The notes beneath the pieces were generated by a model. That model worked only from the letters and a program-made list of their open reading frames with translations. It was not told where the DNA came from and made no database searches. From positions 1-32,790 of the forward strand of contig CAJXVG010000012.1 of NCBI GenBank assembly GCA_913061495.1: DNA of 32,790 nucleotides, in the 5' to 3' direction. The stretch comes from an uncultured Winogradskyella sp. Its GTDB lineage: Bacteria; Bacteroidota; Bacteroidia; Flavobacteriales; Flavobacteriaceae. The position numbers were made by a program, and so were the translations under genes. Position 1 is the stretch's first letter. Every line of letters begins with the position of its first letter. Positions 8,051 through 16,158 of this stretch are shown one piece after another.

Positions 8051-10453
8051 TTATGTTTTAGATGTGAATTGAATTATTGCTTTTTGCATATCGTGATGCT
8101 CGTTGTAGAGCTTCATTATTTCTTCGTTTTCTTGTCCATCAGTCAAGTAGGCGGCATAGACTTCCTTCGGAACTTCGAGCCGGAAGATGTTACTTTCCCT
8201 ACCTATCTTGATAAACATTTCGGTGTACTTGCGTGGTCCTGAAAGATTGTTCTTGATGGATTTTAATTGGTTAAGGTCGTGGCTGGATAGGTTGAGCCTT
8301 TTGACCAATTCGTCATAGCCTTTTTCATTGTTAAGGCTATAAATGACTTGCGTGTTTTCGAGAATACTTGCTGAAGTCGAATTGTTCGGAAGCTGATTTA
8401 TGGATTGCAGAATAATCCCAATTGCACCATTTTGTTTACGGATGGCTTGATAGTAAAATTCCACGCTTTCGAGTACGTTTTCAAACTTCAATTGTTTAGC
8501 AAACTCGTCGAACAGTATGATGCCTTTTTCAGCTTTGTTTTTCCAAATAGTTCTTTGGATGGCAGACTTGATTAGCTTGAGCATCACAGACAGGATTTCC
8601 TTATTGTCCTTGACTTCATCCAGCTCAAAAACAATCAATCGTTTATCCTCGATTTTATAGGTCTGGTCTTCGCTTACTTCAAAAAGGAAGCTATATAGAC
8701 CATCGCCGACATATTCGGACATTACGTGCAAGAAGCTTGTAGTATTGAAGTAGTCGGGATGGATTTTTAAGGTGTCCAGAAGGTCTTTCTGATTCCTTTC
8801 TATAAAACTGTAAAAACCATCCAACGAGTGATTTTCTGAAGTGCTATCGTAATAATGGCGCAGTATCTTTTTAACCGATACCGATTGTGCTTTCGTCACT
8901 TTTAAATCTGAAGCAAATAACTCAAACAAAAAAACGGATAGGTCTTCCAGTCGCTCAGGTGTCAGGTCATTAGTATCACTAATGTAAAATGGATTAATTC
9001 CCAAGTTCTTCCCGCTTTCATAGCGAAGCACGGTATATTTTTCAGGGTAGAGTTTGGCAAACTTGGTATATGAACCACCCAAGTCAATGATAACTAAGCG
9101 AACACCACTTTCAAAATACTGGCGCAGAATGTTATTGGCCAAAAAGGATTTTCCCTCGCCTGTTGGCGCAAAAATGGCAAAGTTTCTTGCCTTTATCCGT
9201 TTCTTCTTTTCATCCCAAACATCTTTCAGAACAGGAATGTTATGCTCACGGTCATTAAAGATGATTCCGGTGTTATCGCTTTTGTAATTGGTGTTATTGA
9301 TGAACAGGCAAAGCGCGTGTTTTAAATCGGTTACGTATAAATCATTGTTTGAGAAGTTAGAAGAGAAACAGCAGTAACTATTAAGGATGTAATTCTTGCG
9401 TTCTTCGCCTCTGGGATAGTATGGTATGATATCCAATTCCTTAAATTCTGTCTTTATTTTTGAAGTTATTTTGTCGAGCTCTTTGGCTTCTTTTGCCCAA
9501 TAGACAATATTGAGATGTCCACGAATGATTCGTGCATTGTCATCGGCATTGATTTGGTCAAGAATATGCTGAATTTTCCCTAAAACCACTTTATTCTGTG
9601 AACCGAAGTTGGAACTCTTATTGAGTTCCTCAATCTTCTTATCGAGCAGTTTACGCCATTTCTGTTTGTCATCCAGATAAAGGAGTTGATTGACAATATG
9701 GTTCTCGTTAAGCGTAAGCCCTAAGCCATCAATAAACCCTTGATGAAACACAAAATCGTCAGAAGTGAATTTCTCATTGGTCTTGCTACTCTGCACACTT
9801 TCGCCAAAGCACAGTTCGCTGTTGATGGCAAGGGCATCAAAATGGTTTTCGCCAATATTGACACTTTTTTTGTCCAATAGAATATCGGTATCGTAGCCTT
9901 CATTAAAGCCATTGAAATAACTGTTTGTTAATCGCTGAATTTCTTCCGCTTTAAGCGAAACAAAATCCATCTTTCGGCTATTATTGATAAAGGAAACTGA
10001 ATCACTAACTGAGTTGGCGAAACTCTTGATATTATCATCCAGTTCCTGTACGATTCCCTTTGAAACTTTTCTGAAAGGGTTGACGTATTTCGGATTGTTG
10101 AGCGCCTTATTTTTAGTCAAGATGAAAAACAAATAGCAGCTGTGCTCGATATAACCACGACCTTTAAAATGCTCGTGGGTCGCTTTTTCTAAAAATGTAG
10201 AATTGGGAAGTTGTTCTGAAGTATAGGATTTCTTGAGGTAGATATCCTGTTTGTGAACCACGGTTCCGACAGGCAAAGATTTTAAAGCCTGAAACCAAGC
10301 ACCGTGCATATCTTCAAAATCCTTTTCAGACAACGAGTATATTTCCGGCAGATTTCCTTTGTAGCACAAAATAACATTGCCATTATTGGCAAATACGATA
10401 TTGTCCTGAATATCTACGATGGGTTGATATGCCGAAAGGTTAATCTTGTTCAT
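8051..10453 (-). CDS. traG: TraG, VirB4-type conjugation ATPase
   Basis: 800 aa with Walker A APTGEGKSFLANNILRQYF and Walker B-like GIILFDEFAKQL. Confidence 0.93.
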   Translation of the reverse strand: MNKINLSAYQPIVDIQDNIVFANNGNVILCYKGNLPEIYSLSEKDFEDMHGAWFQALKSLPVGTVVHKQDIYLKKSYTSEQLPNSTFLEKATHEHFKGRGYIEHSCYLFFILTKNKALNNPKYVNPFRKVSKGIVQELDDNIKSFANSVSDSVSFINNSRKMDFVSLKAEEIQRLTNSYFNGFNEGYDTDILLDKKSVNIGENHFDALAINSELCFGESVQSSKTNEKFTSDDFVFHQGFIDGLGLTLNENHIVNQLLYLDDKQKWRKLLDKKIEELNKSSNFGSQNKVVLGKIQHILDQINADDNARIIRGHLNIVYWAKEAKELDKITSKIKTEFKELDIIPYYPRGEERKNYILNSYCCFSSNFSNNDLYVTDLKHALCLFINNTNYKSDNTGIIFNDREHNIPVLKDVWDEKKKRIKARNFAIFAPTGEGKSFLANNILRQYFESGVRLVIIDLGGSYTKFAKLYPEKYTVLRYESGKNLGINPFYISDTNDLTPERLEDLSVFLFELFASDLKVTKAQSVSVKKILRHYYDSTSENHSLDGFYSFIERNQKDLLDTLKIHPDYFNTTSFLHVMSEYVGDGLYSFLFEVSEDQTYKIEDKRLIVFELDEVKDNKEILSVMLKLIKSAIQRTIWKNKAEKGIILFDEFAKQLKFENVLESVEFYYQAIRKQNGAIGIILQSINQLPNNSTSASILENTQVIYSLNNEKGYDELVKRLNLSSHDLNQLKSIKNNLSGPRKYTEMFIKIGRESNIFRLEVPKEVYAAYLTDGQENEEIMKLYNEHHDMQKAIIQFTSKT

Positions 10454-10724
10454 AATCGAAGCCAGAATTTCTTTTGTTACTAATGATTTTTGGAAAAGCC
10501 TTAGCCATTTGGAATAGTTGTGGATTGTGGGCTATTCTCGTCAGCGCCACATAAAGGGAAGCGTTGAAAACCAACACACCTATGATTATCCCAAAGCTGA
10601 AAGAGAAGATGATGATGAGCAACGAAGCCAAAATAGAAACCATCATCAAAGCAAACAGGGAAATGGGCAGCCCAAAAATGACCGCCCTTTTCCTGATGTT
10701 TTTATAGACCTCGAAACGTTTCAT
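10440..10724 (-). CDS. traF: TraF (DUF4133-like), VirB3-like membrane protein
   Basis: 94 aa with two TM segments. Overlaps the traG start. Confidence 0.75.
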   Translation of the reverse strand: MKRFEVYKNIRKRAVIFGLPISLFALMMVSILASLLIIIFSFSFGIIIGVLVFNASLYVALTRIAHNPQLFQMAKAFPKIISNKRNSGFDYEQD

Positions 10725-11012
10725 TTATACAACGATTCCTATTAGGTAAGTAAAGATTCCGACTACTGCACCTGCAATCAATACAAATACTAAAACTCGG
10801 GTAATCCCCTTTTTTAAATCTGCATTTTCCCCAAAAAAATGTCCTGCGTTAAACAGGAAACCTACAAGGAAGATTACACCGAGAAGTATTGGAAAAATAG
10901 TTCGGATAGTGTCGCCTACATCGTTAACTGAATCTTCAATGCCACCAATTTGAGCAAAAAGCGAAGTGGATAAGAGCGAAAGAATGGATGCGAAATAGTG
11001 TGATTTTTTCAT
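10725..11012 (-). CDS. traE: TraE (DUF4134-like), pilin/VirB2-like
   Basis: 95 aa with signal peptide and two hydrophobic segments. First gene of the traEFG order. Confidence 0.75.
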   Translation of the reverse strand: MKKSHYFASILSLLSTSLFAQIGGIEDSVNDVGDTIRTIFPILLGVIFLVGFLFNAGHFFGENADLKKGITRVLVFVLIAGAVVGIFTYLIGIVV

Positions 11013-11063
11013 AACGGAACAGTTTAAATTTTTGGTTCATTTTCGTTATTGGAAATTTACATA

Positions 11064-11118
11064 TATTTGATTTTAAATAACTGAAAATCAAATAATTGTG
11101 AATAAAATATTATTTGAT
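11064..11118. promoter_or_regulatory. Triple TATTTGAT repeat, including a perfect 11-bp inverted repeat, in the traE/amidase divergent intergenic region
   Basis: TATTTGATTTT (11064-11074), N9, AAAATCAAATA (11084-11094), plus a third TATTTGAT at 11111-11118. A Bacteroidota -7-like TATATTTG lies at 11062-11069. Confidence 0.5.
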
Positions 11119-11201
11119 ATTGTTTGAATTCCGTTGCTATTATTTGGCATCAAATCCAATGGATTTTTGAAGGGAAGTTGTTGATAACCCGAAAATTGAA
11201 A

Positions 11202-11843
11202 ATGAAAAATCTGCTCAAAAACGTCAGTTTTGTGATTTTGGTTCTAAAAATGTGCTTCATTTTTGGACAAGAATCGACTGCTCAAAAACGAATAATAATT
11301 GACGTTGGACACGGCGGAAAAGATGCTGGTGCAATTGGTATAAATGACATTCAAGAAAAAGATGTGGTTTTATCGATTGCAAATGAGATTTTAAAGTTAA
11401 ATGACGACTTGGAAAAACCACTCGATATTTATTTGACCAGGTATAAAGACACTTTAATATCATTATCGGACAGGACTAAACTGACCAAAGCCTTAAATGC
11501 TGATTTGTTTGTGTCTTTGCATTGCAATCATTCCGATAATCCGGATGCAAGAGGTATTGAAGTTTACGCTTCAAGAAAACAAGAAAAATTCTCAAAAGCA
11601 TCGGTTTTTATGGGCTATCAAATTGAAAGTGCACTTTGTGAAGCAATAGGCTATGATAGCAGAGGTGTGAAGTTTGCGAACTTTCAGGTGCTAAGGGAAA
11701 CAGCAGATTATTGTACTGCCATATTAATAGAATTGGGCTTTTTATCCAATTGGGATGAAGAAAGCTATATCTCAGACAACCACAATATTGAGCGTATCGC
11801 ACTATCGATATTATTATCCATTCAAAAATCAATAGAATTATGA
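11202..11843 (+). CDS. N-acetylmuramoyl-L-alanine amidase (Amidase_3 family), secreted
   Basis: The ORF track starts at 11124, but MKNLLKNVSFVILVLKMCFIFG at 11202 looks like the signal peptide. IIIDVGHGGKDAGAIG, DLFVSLHCNHSDNPDARGIEVY and AILIELGFLSN are Amidase_3 motifs. Confidence 0.85.
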   Translation: MKNLLKNVSFVILVLKMCFIFGQESTAQKRIIIDVGHGGKDAGAIGINDIQEKDVVLSIANEILKLNDDLEKPLDIYLTRYKDTLISLSDRTKLTKALNADLFVSLHCNHSDNPDARGIEVYASRKQEKFSKASVFMGYQIESALCEAIGYDSRGVKFANFQVLRETADYCTAILIELGFLSNWDEESYISDNHNIERIALSILLSIQKSIEL

Positions 11844-11990
11844 AAGATATTTTTTTAGAGTTAACGAAGAGCTTGAAGGACATTGTTTTACAATGTGTTT
11901 CAGAAGTTATTTTACTGTACAAATCCTTTAGAAGTTAGATTACCTAAGTTTATTATCTACACATTATAAAAAACAATTTATTCAATAGTG

Positions 11991-12012
11991 TATTTAAGTA
12001 TTTGCTTAAATA
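11991..12012. promoter_or_regulatory. Candidate ArsR operator
   Basis: TATTTAAG-TATTTG-CTTAAATA, a perfect 8-bp inverted repeat with 6-nt spacer, just upstream of a -7-like TATATTTG (12025-12032) and the arsR start at 12055. Confidence 0.6.
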
Positions 12013-12054
12013 ATATAATAATGATATATTTGTGGCCACTTTAAATCAAAAAAG

Positions 12055-12426
12055 ATGAGCTTGGAAATAACCTGTACACGGAACGAAGCAGACAAGAAGC
12101 AAATATCGAGATGTAAGGAAACCATAGAGAATTCTTCAGGTAGCTTAGAAGCAATAAGCAAAATTTTGTCTCTTGCGGGAAGCGAGGTACGACTGAAAAT
12201 TCTATTTCTATTGAACATAGAGAATGAACTGTGTCCTTGCGATATTGCTGACATTCTTGAAATGAGTGTTCCTGCCGTATCCCAACATATCCGTAAAATG
12301 AAGGATGCGGGAATTATTACATCGAGACGTGAAGGGCAAACATTGTATTATTCGCTGGTAAAGAGTGAGGACAATGTTTTGAATGGAATTTTCAATTCAA
12401 TTTCAGCAAGAAAGAAAACAGCTTAG
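12055..12426 (+). CDS. ArsR-family metal-responsive repressor
   Basis: 123 aa winged helix: EVRLKILFLLNIENELCPCDIADILEMSVPAVSQHIRKMKDAGIITSRREGQTLYYSL. Has a CxC in the ELCxCD position and extra N-terminal cysteines. Confidence 0.88.
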   Translation: MSLEITCTRNEADKKQISRCKETIENSSGSLEAISKILSLAGSEVRLKILFLLNIENELCPCDIADILEMSVPAVSQHIRKMKDAGIITSRREGQTLYYSLVKSEDNVLNGIFNSISARKKTA

Positions 12427-12438
12427 AAAGTTTACATT

Positions 12439-13062
12439 ATGGCACCGAATAAAACTTCAAATACCGCGGCCTATACCGGCATTTTTACCGCAGTTGCAGC
12501 ATCAATATGTTGTATAACCCCTGTCTTGGCACTAATTGCCGGAACAAGTGGAATCGCATCGACATTTTCTTGGATTGAACCATTTAGACCCTATCTTATT
12601 GGACTGACCATTATTATATTGGTCTTTGCCTGGTATCAGAAACTGCGGCCGAAAACACAGGAAGAAATAGATTGCGCCTGTGAGGATGATGCGAAATCAT
12701 CGTTTTGGCAATCCAAACGGTTCTTATTGATAGTAACGCTATTCGCCGCATTGATGCTGGCCTTCCCGTACTATTCCAACCTATTTTATGCACAGCCCAC
12801 CAAGGATATCGTCTATGTCTCTCAATCCAATATCAAAAAGCAGACTTTTGAAGTCGCTGGAATGACCTGTGCAGGTTGTGAGGCACACGTAGAAAATGAA
12901 GTCAATAAATTGGACGGAATTATTTCGGTCAAAGCCAGCTACGAAAATGCCAACACCATAGTGGAATTCGACAAGACCAAAACCGATTTGACCGCAATCC
13001 GAAAAGCTATAGAAAGTACCGGCTATAAAGTTGTCGAGAAAACCACTAAAGAAAATAAGTAG
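12439..13062 (+). CDS. merTP: Mercury transporter MerT fused to a MerP-like HMA domain (copy 1)
   Basis: TM1 has SICCITPVLALI (MerT CC...P). C-terminal HMA domain contains VAGMTCAGCEAHVENEV. Confidence 0.85.
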   Translation: MAPNKTSNTAAYTGIFTAVAASICCITPVLALIAGTSGIASTFSWIEPFRPYLIGLTIIILVFAWYQKLRPKTQEEIDCACEDDAKSSFWQSKRFLLIVTLFAALMLAFPYYSNLFYAQPTKDIVYVSQSNIKKQTFEVAGMTCAGCEAHVENEVNKLDGIISVKASYENANTIVEFDKTKTDLTAIRKAIESTGYKVVEKTTKENK

Positions 13063-14409
13063 ATGAAAAAATATGATGTTTTCATTATTGGTTCGGGTAT
13101 GTCCGGTATGACAATCGCAAATAAATGCGCTTCAAAAGGTCTTTCGGTGGGCATTACTGATGAACTACCTTATGGTGGCACCTGCGCCCTACGAGGCTGT
13201 GACCCAAAAAAAGTGATTATCGGTGCCACCGAAGTACGCGACTTCGCCAAAAGACTTAAAGGGAAAGACATTGATACCATTCCGAATATCAACTGGAAGG
13301 ATATAATGGCGTTCAAACAGACCTTTGTCGATGAAATGCCGAGGAAAATAGAAAAGGGGTATAAGAAGAACGGCATCGATACCTTTCACAGTTCCGCTAC
13401 GTTTATAAATGAAAATACCTTAAGTGTAGGTAACGAGACCATTCAAGTTGATAAAGTTGTAATTGCGTCAGGTTCAAAACCAAAAGTTTTAGATTTTGAA
13501 GGCGGACAGCTTGCGAAAACGAGTACGGATTTTCTAAACCTTAAGGAATTACCCCAATCCCTGCTTTTCATCGGTGGTGGATATATCGCCTTTGAATTCG
13601 CTCATATTGCCGCACGTTCCGGTGCCGAGGTAACAATAGTACATCGAGGCAAACGTCCATTGGAAAACTTTGACAAGGATATTGTAAAACATTTGGTTGA
13701 TGCCACACGTAATTTAGGTGTCAAGCTCGTTCTTGAAACCGAAGTTTCTAAAATTGAATGTAAAGATGGTAACTACATAACCACAGGAATTTCAAACGGA
13801 AAGGAAACTAACTTCAAATCGGCAGAAGTATTTAATTCTGCTGGTCGTCCCCCAGCCATTTTTGATTTAGAATTGAAAAAAGCAGGTATATCCTTCTCAA
13901 AAAAGGGGATAGAGGTCAACGAATACCTTCAGAGCACATCGAACGCGAACATATATGCAGCTGGCGATGCAGCGGACTCAAGAGGATTGCCCCTAACACC
14001 CGTAGCTGTTTTGGAAGGACACGTCGTAGCTTCAAATATCATTAAAGGAAATAAGAAAAAAGTCAGTTATCCCCCAATGCCTTCCGTAGTTTTCACTTTG
14101 CCCACTATGGCAACCGTTGGCCTATTGGAAGATGATGCCAAAGAAAAAGGATATGATATCAATGTCAATTTTGAAAAAGTGGATAATTGGTTCAATGCGA
14201 GACGCCTGAATGTGGATGAATATGCTTATAAAACAATCATCGATAAAAATAATAATACCATTTTGGGTGCGCATCTGATCGGACCTCATTGTGAGGAAAC
14301 CATCAATCTTTTCGCAATGGCGATAAAGACTAAGATGACCATAAGCGATTTGCGAACAATGATATTTTCATATCCTACAATGGCATCTGACCTAACCTAT
14401 ATGCTCTAA
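13063..14409 (+). CDS. FAD/NAD(P)-dependent disulfide oxidoreductase, MerA/Gor-like
   Basis: 448 aa: IIGSGMSGMTIANKCASKG, redox motif GGTCALRGCDPKK, and NIYAAGDAADSRGLPLTPVAVLEG. No N-terminal HMA domain and no C-terminal vicinal Cys pair (ends SYPTMASDLTYML). Confidence 0.85.
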   Translation: MKKYDVFIIGSGMSGMTIANKCASKGLSVGITDELPYGGTCALRGCDPKKVIIGATEVRDFAKRLKGKDIDTIPNINWKDIMAFKQTFVDEMPRKIEKGYKKNGIDTFHSSATFINENTLSVGNETIQVDKVVIASGSKPKVLDFEGGQLAKTSTDFLNLKELPQSLLFIGGGYIAFEFAHIAARSGAEVTIVHRGKRPLENFDKDIVKHLVDATRNLGVKLVLETEVSKIECKDGNYITTGISNGKETNFKSAEVFNSAGRPPAIFDLELKKAGISFSKKGIEVNEYLQSTSNANIYAAGDAADSRGLPLTPVAVLEGHVVASNIIKGNKKKVSYPPMPSVVFTLPTMATVGLLEDDAKEKGYDINVNFEKVDNWFNARRLNVDEYAYKTIIDKNNNTILGAHLIGPHCEETINLFAMAIKTKMTISDLRTMIFSYPTMASDLTYML

Positions 14410-14418
14410 CTATTATTT

Positions 14419-14643
14419 ATGGAAACTACAATATTAAAATCTACGATCACCTGCCCTGAATGCGGCCACAAAACAGAAGAAGAAATGCCGACGAACGCTT
14501 GTCAATTCTTTTACGAATGCGAGAATTGCAAAGAAGTATTAAGACCAAACGAGGGAGATTGTTGTGTATTCTGTTCTTACGGTACTGTGGCCTGCCCACC
14601 AATTCAAGAAAATAAAAGATGTAATAATTCAAGTTGTTGCTAA
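14419..14643 (+). CDS. GDCCVxC-motif small Cys-rich protein
   Basis: 74 aa: ITCPECGHKTEEEMPTNACQFFYECENCKEVLRPNEGDCCVFCSYGTVACPPIQ. Confidence 0.85.
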   Translation: METTILKSTITCPECGHKTEEEMPTNACQFFYECENCKEVLRPNEGDCCVFCSYGTVACPPIQENKRCNNSSCC

Positions 14644-14662
14644 ACATTATAATGGACAAATT

Positions 14663-15049
14663 ATGAATATGGAACAGCACAAATTACCCACTGATTTAAT
14701 CTTGGATATAAAAACAAGATTAAAAACTTTGAGTGGTCAATTAAGCGGCATTGTTAAAATGCTTGATGAAGGAAAGGACCCCGAACAAATAAACATACAG
14801 TTCAAATCCATCGATAAGGGGATTCAAAAAGCACATTACTTACTGCTGGATGAAGTCTATCGAAAAGCGCTTGCTATTGGAATTGTAAAGGCCGTGGACT
14901 CTTGCCCAGGAAATTGTGGCAATGAAGATAAAATTGAATATTTAAAAAGTGAATTCCCTAACTTGGAATTATCTGATTTGACCAATCGCTTAAAAGAAAT
15001 CCAAATCATTGAAACCAGATTAAAAAACTACAACGAAAAAAATGTCTAA
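14663..15049 (+). CDS. CsoR/RcnR-like (DUF156-fold) regulator lacking canonical ligands
   Basis: MNMEQHKLPTDLILDIKTRLKTLSGQLSGIVKMLDEGKDPEQINIQFKSIDKGIQKAHYLLLDEVYRKALAIGIVKAV aligns by eye with CsoR. The track's upstream start at 14564 overlaps the previous gene and is unlikely. Confidence 0.7.
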   Translation: MNMEQHKLPTDLILDIKTRLKTLSGQLSGIVKMLDEGKDPEQINIQFKSIDKGIQKAHYLLLDEVYRKALAIGIVKAVDSCPGNCGNEDKIEYLKSEFPNLELSDLTNRLKEIQIIETRLKNYNEKNV

Positions 15050-15058
15050 AAAATTTTG

Positions 15059-15075
15059 GTGACCCCCTACCTCAC
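15059..15075. promoter_or_regulatory. C-tract candidate operator (CsoR/RcnR-like architecture)
   Basis: GTGA-CCCCC-TACC-TCAC, immediately upstream of a -7-like CATCTTTG (15081-15088) and the 15118 gene. Confidence 0.35.
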
Positions 15076-15117
15076 GTTCTCATCTTTGTTCCATTATTAA
15101 TTTAAACTTTAAATAAG

Positions 15118-15387
15118 ATGAAACGACAAATCGAGATTTTTACAGCAGGTTGCCCAGTATGCGAGCCTGTGGTGCAATTAGTAAAAGAGACAGCAGGAAA
15201 GGACTGCGAAATCACATTTCATAATCTGTCTGAGCAATGCGAAAGTAAAATATGTGTTTCAAAAATGAAGGAATATGGGGTTACAAGAGTTCCTGCCATT
15301 GCTGTTAACGGAAGACTGCTGAATTGCTGCACCAAAATCGAAATCACAAAAGATGATTTGGTAAAGGCTGGAATAGGAAGTTGTTAG
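15118..15387 (+). CDS. Thioredoxin/glutaredoxin-like small protein
   Basis: 89 aa: QIEIFTAGCPVCEPVVQLVKE (CxxC) and GVTRVPAIAVNGRLLNCC. Confidence 0.75.
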   Translation: MKRQIEIFTAGCPVCEPVVQLVKETAGKDCEITFHNLSEQCESKICVSKMKEYGVTRVPAIAVNGRLLNCCTKIEITKDDLVKAGIGSC

Positions 15388-15389
15388 GT

Positions 15390-16004
15390 ATGGCAATTAC
15401 TAAATGGAACAAAAAAGCATCTATGGGGACTGCTGTATTTTTAGCAGTTTCCCTTAAACTATGCTGCTGGGGTCCTTTGCTACTTACAAGTGTAGCTGGT
15501 ATTAGTGGAAGTTCTGTCTATTTTTCTTGGCTTATTGCCTTGAAACCTTATCTGTTGGTTATAGCATTTTTGTCATTGGGACTGGCCTTTTATCAGGTTT
15601 ATAAAAAAAAGAAGGTGGACGATTGTGGTAACTGTGATATGGCTAAGCCATCATTTTTTAAGTCGAAATTATATTTGTGGTTGGTTACAGTGTTTGTTGT
15701 TGTAATGACATTGGTTTCTTATTATCCACAAGTATTTCATTCAACGGAGAAAGTAGGAATTGTTGCATCAAACAATACCGATATTCAAACTGTAAAGTTG
15801 AATATTGAAGGGATGGTATGCTCGGGTTGTGAAGAAAACATCAACCATTCGGTAATCAAAATTGACGGGGTTGCAAATGTATCTACGTCTTTTGAAGAAG
15901 GGACTTCAATTATAGAATTTGATACCACTAAAACGAATATCGATGAGATAAAAAAGGTCATCCAATCAAAAGGGTATTTGATTACAAATACTAAAGACCG
16001 ATAG
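15390..16004 (+). CDS. merTP: MerT-MerP-like fusion (copy 2)
   Basis: The track starts at 15381; the MAITKWNKK start at 15390 avoids overlap. TM1 has LKLCCWGPLLLTSVAG. C-terminal HMA has IEGMVCSGCEENINHSV. Confidence 0.8.
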   Translation: MAITKWNKKASMGTAVFLAVSLKLCCWGPLLLTSVAGISGSSVYFSWLIALKPYLLVIAFLSLGLAFYQVYKKKKVDDCGNCDMAKPSFFKSKLYLWLVTVFVVVMTLVSYYPQVFHSTEKVGIVASNNTDIQTVKLNIEGMVCSGCEENINHSVIKIDGVANVSTSFEEGTSIIEFDTTKTNIDEIKKVIQSKGYLITNTKDR

Positions 16005-16129
16005 ACACGTCCCCATTATGATTATAAGAGACATAAATTATTCCAATTGGGTAGTAATAATTCGTGAAGAGTAAATTCTACAAATCATTCAGCATATAAC
16101 GTAACACATTACAGTCTTTTAATCCTGAA

Positions 16130-16146
16130 ATTTGTAACATACAAAT
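16130..16146. promoter_or_regulatory. Small inverted repeat upstream of the copA-like gene
   Basis: ATTTGT-AACAT-ACAAAT, ending 12 nt before the ATG at 16159. Confidence 0.25.
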
Positions 16147-16158
16147 AAGAACGGATTT

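Noticed and set aside
13063-14409. Naming this gene merA outright
   Set aside because: Lacks the C-terminal vicinal cysteines and the NmerA domain. Kept as a MerA/Gor-like oxidoreductase.
14539-14580. Possible selenoprotein in the GDCCVxC motif
   Set aside because: The position corresponding to U in some family members is encoded as Cys here; no in-frame TGA was seen.
14447-14680. 77-aa minus-strand ORF
   Set aside because: Antisense to the well-supported GDCCVxC gene. No domain.
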